Position numbers and translations under genes: made by a program
Shown here: piece by piece, positions 62,833-64,000 of the stretch
Numbering within the stretch: the stretch's first letter is position 1
Layout: each line of letters starts with the position of its first letter
Notes under the pieces: generated by a model
The model's input: the letters and a program-made list of their open reading frames with translations, nothing else
The model's database searches: none
Told to the model about the DNA's origin: nothing
Assembly (NCBI GenBank): GCA_963662765.2
Contig: CAXXUP010000006.1
Span: 248,001 to 312,000 of the forward strand
Direction of reading: 5' to 3'
Length of the DNA stretch: 64,000 nt
DNA from: DATMXT01 sp963662765
GTDB taxonomy: Bacteria; Bacillota; Clostridia; Oscillospirales; Feifaniaceae

Positions 62833-64000
62833 AAAGGTTTTCCAATCTGGATGGATTTTTGTGCTTCCTGTCGGCCTGACCATCATGGCAGTAATGCTAT
62901 TTACATTCCATTATGGGTGGATTTGTAGGATCGACGGGTTGGAATACCGCACCATATCCGACTAATTTACATTCCATTGTGGGTGGATTTAAAGGAATAA
63001 TCCAAGGTGGAGGCGGCATTATATCGGCGCTACTTACATTCCATTATGGATGGATTTTAAGGGCTGCATGGCAGTTGACTACGTATCCGGCCTTATGGTT
63101 TTAACATTCCAATATGGAACGATTTAAAGGTTCAGCAGCGTTAAAACGTCCTGCTGTATATGCCATTCATTTACATTCCACTATGGGTGGATTAATTAGA
63201 CATATAAATTAAACATTGGAGAAACTACATGGCTATTTACATTCCAGTATGGGTAGATTTTTGGGAAAGGCCTCGAGGGGAAGAGGTCACGGGGAGGGGG
63301 AATTTACATTCCATTGTGGGTGGATTTAAAGGCTATGGCGCTCGTGATGATGTGGGTGTTGTAATGTCATTTACATTCCATTTTGGGTGGATTTAAAGGG
63401 GAGCTGCGCGGCGCAGGCCATGCCATATTCCGGCGATTTACATTCCAATATAGGGTGGATTTATAAGATGAGTACCGTAATTCGCTCTTTAATGATAAAG
63501 GTATTTACATTCCATTATGGGTGGATTTATAACTCTGTTGCATTACCAGGGCCAGGAGTACGATGTGATTTTTACATTCCATTATGGGTGGATTTATAAC
63601 CCAAAGGCCATTACGGGTGCGAGAATGGCGGCGGTCAATTTATATTCCATTATGGGTAGATTAACGGTGAGGAGAGCCTCACATATACATGGGCGGAGAG
63701 ACATTTACATTCCACTATGGGTGGATTCAAAGGCTGTACAATTGCGGCGTAAAGGTGCGGCCAGATTTATTTACATTCCATTAAGGGTGGATTTATAACA
63801 TGATACCCAGCGCGACGGCCAGCTACGAATTTAAATTTACATTCCATTATGGATAGATTTTAAGGGATGTTTAATATCTTATCTCCTGCAACATCTATCT
63901 GATTTACATTCCATAAAGGGTGGATTTAAAGGTTGCCTTGTCCCGCTCGTCTCTCGCCCGGCAAAGGTATTTACATTCCATTATGGGTGGATTATAAGGC
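62833..64000 (-). CRISPR. CRISPR array, 18 repeats visible, transcribed leftward, continuing past the right edge
   Basis: Repeats begin at 62833, 62899, 62965, 63032, 63100, 63169, 63235, 63302, 63369, 63436, 63503, 63570, 63638, 63703, 63769, 63835, 63902 and 63969: spacing 65-69, i.e. ~30-base repeats and ~36-base unique spacers. The plus-strand repeat is ATTTACATTCCA, about three variable bases, then GGGTGGATTT and a variable tail (AAAGG, TATAAC, TAAGG). ATGTAAAT at the 3' end of the minus-strand repeat is the crRNA handle of type I-B-like systems, so transcription runs leftward with the leader beyond 64000. The most degenerate repeat (62833) is at the far end. No cas genes are in the window. 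Confidence 0.94.

Noticed and set aside
62899..63798. Short proteins repeating FTFHYGWIY across the right end
   Set aside because: They are frame readings through the CRISPR repeats; spacers are unrelated and frames change, so this is not a repeat protein.
46300..64000. Distal half of cotJC marking the right end of the element
   Set aside because: No frame encoding the CotJC C-terminal region was found on either strand, so no right end can be placed.

Overview
The window reads as a chromosome segment of an anaerobic, spore-forming member of the Clostridia. The evidence is cotJ spore-coat genes, the spore cortex-lytic enzyme sleB, a leucine T-box leader, S-layer-anchored proteins and AGGAGG-type ribosome sites. 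A placement near the Oscillospirales is only an inference from gene style and base composition. Most of the first 46 kb is fairly GC-rich. Islands at about 12.1-14.5 kb and 46.3-62 kb are AT-richer and look acquired or reshuffled.

Layout. 1-1.6 kb: two tandem D-2-hydroxyacid dehydrogenase paralogues. 1.7-6.4 kb: a complete leucine operon (leuA-leuC-leuD-leuB, minus strand) behind a T-box leader with a CUC specifier. 6.5-7.8 kb: a nitroreductase and a creatininase-family hydrolase. 7.95-14.5 kb: an intact tRNA-Ala(GGC), two degenerate tRNA-Ala remnants downstream, an MFS transporter, a family 3 glycosidase, and a two-gene module (membrane protein plus Schlafen/AlbA-like protein) that looks like a defence cassette. 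14.7-21 kb: a potassium-uptake operon with two TrkA proteins, an unannotated 35-residue membrane peptide, TrkH, an OB-fold membrane protein, and a KdpD-like kinase with a KdpE-like regulator. 21.2-22.5 kb: type III pantothenate kinase with an ECF substrate-binding protein. 22.8-25.4 kb: a lipoprotein joined to cheR by an apparent deletion, then cheB. 25.7-30.9 kb: two surface/secreted proteins and a FIST-GAF-GGDEF protein. 30.9-36 kb: feoAB, sleB, an amino-acid permease and a prolyl-tRNA editing protein.

36.05-46.3 kb: the cotJA-cotJB-cotJC operon is broken inside cotJC, at its metal-binding motif, by an element whose large serine recombinase ends exactly at the break. The arrangement resembles the sporulation-excised intervening elements of other spore formers. 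Between recombinase and repressor are three tandem paralogues of an unrecognised family, made by triplication of a unit that carries the repressor's 3' end and the recombinase's 5' end. The rest is a decaying prophage (frameshifted regulators, Rep-like protein, terminase small subunit cut short). The distal half of cotJC is not visible in the window.

46.3-62 kb: a regulator plus diguanylate cyclase, and an envelope/stress group (DUF4332-type protein, MscL, neutral zinc metallopeptidase, an 11-residue-repeat helical protein) with local duplicated fragments. Then come an LRR-SLH surface protein, a polyferredoxin, a TspO-like protein and a MarR regulator. A decayed MerR regulator and its flavoprotein target follow, with a still-intact MerR-type promoter between them. 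62.8-64 kb: a CRISPR array with unusually variable repeats, transcribed on the minus strand, entering from the right edge. A uracil-DNA-glycosylase-like gene sits immediately beyond its distal end.
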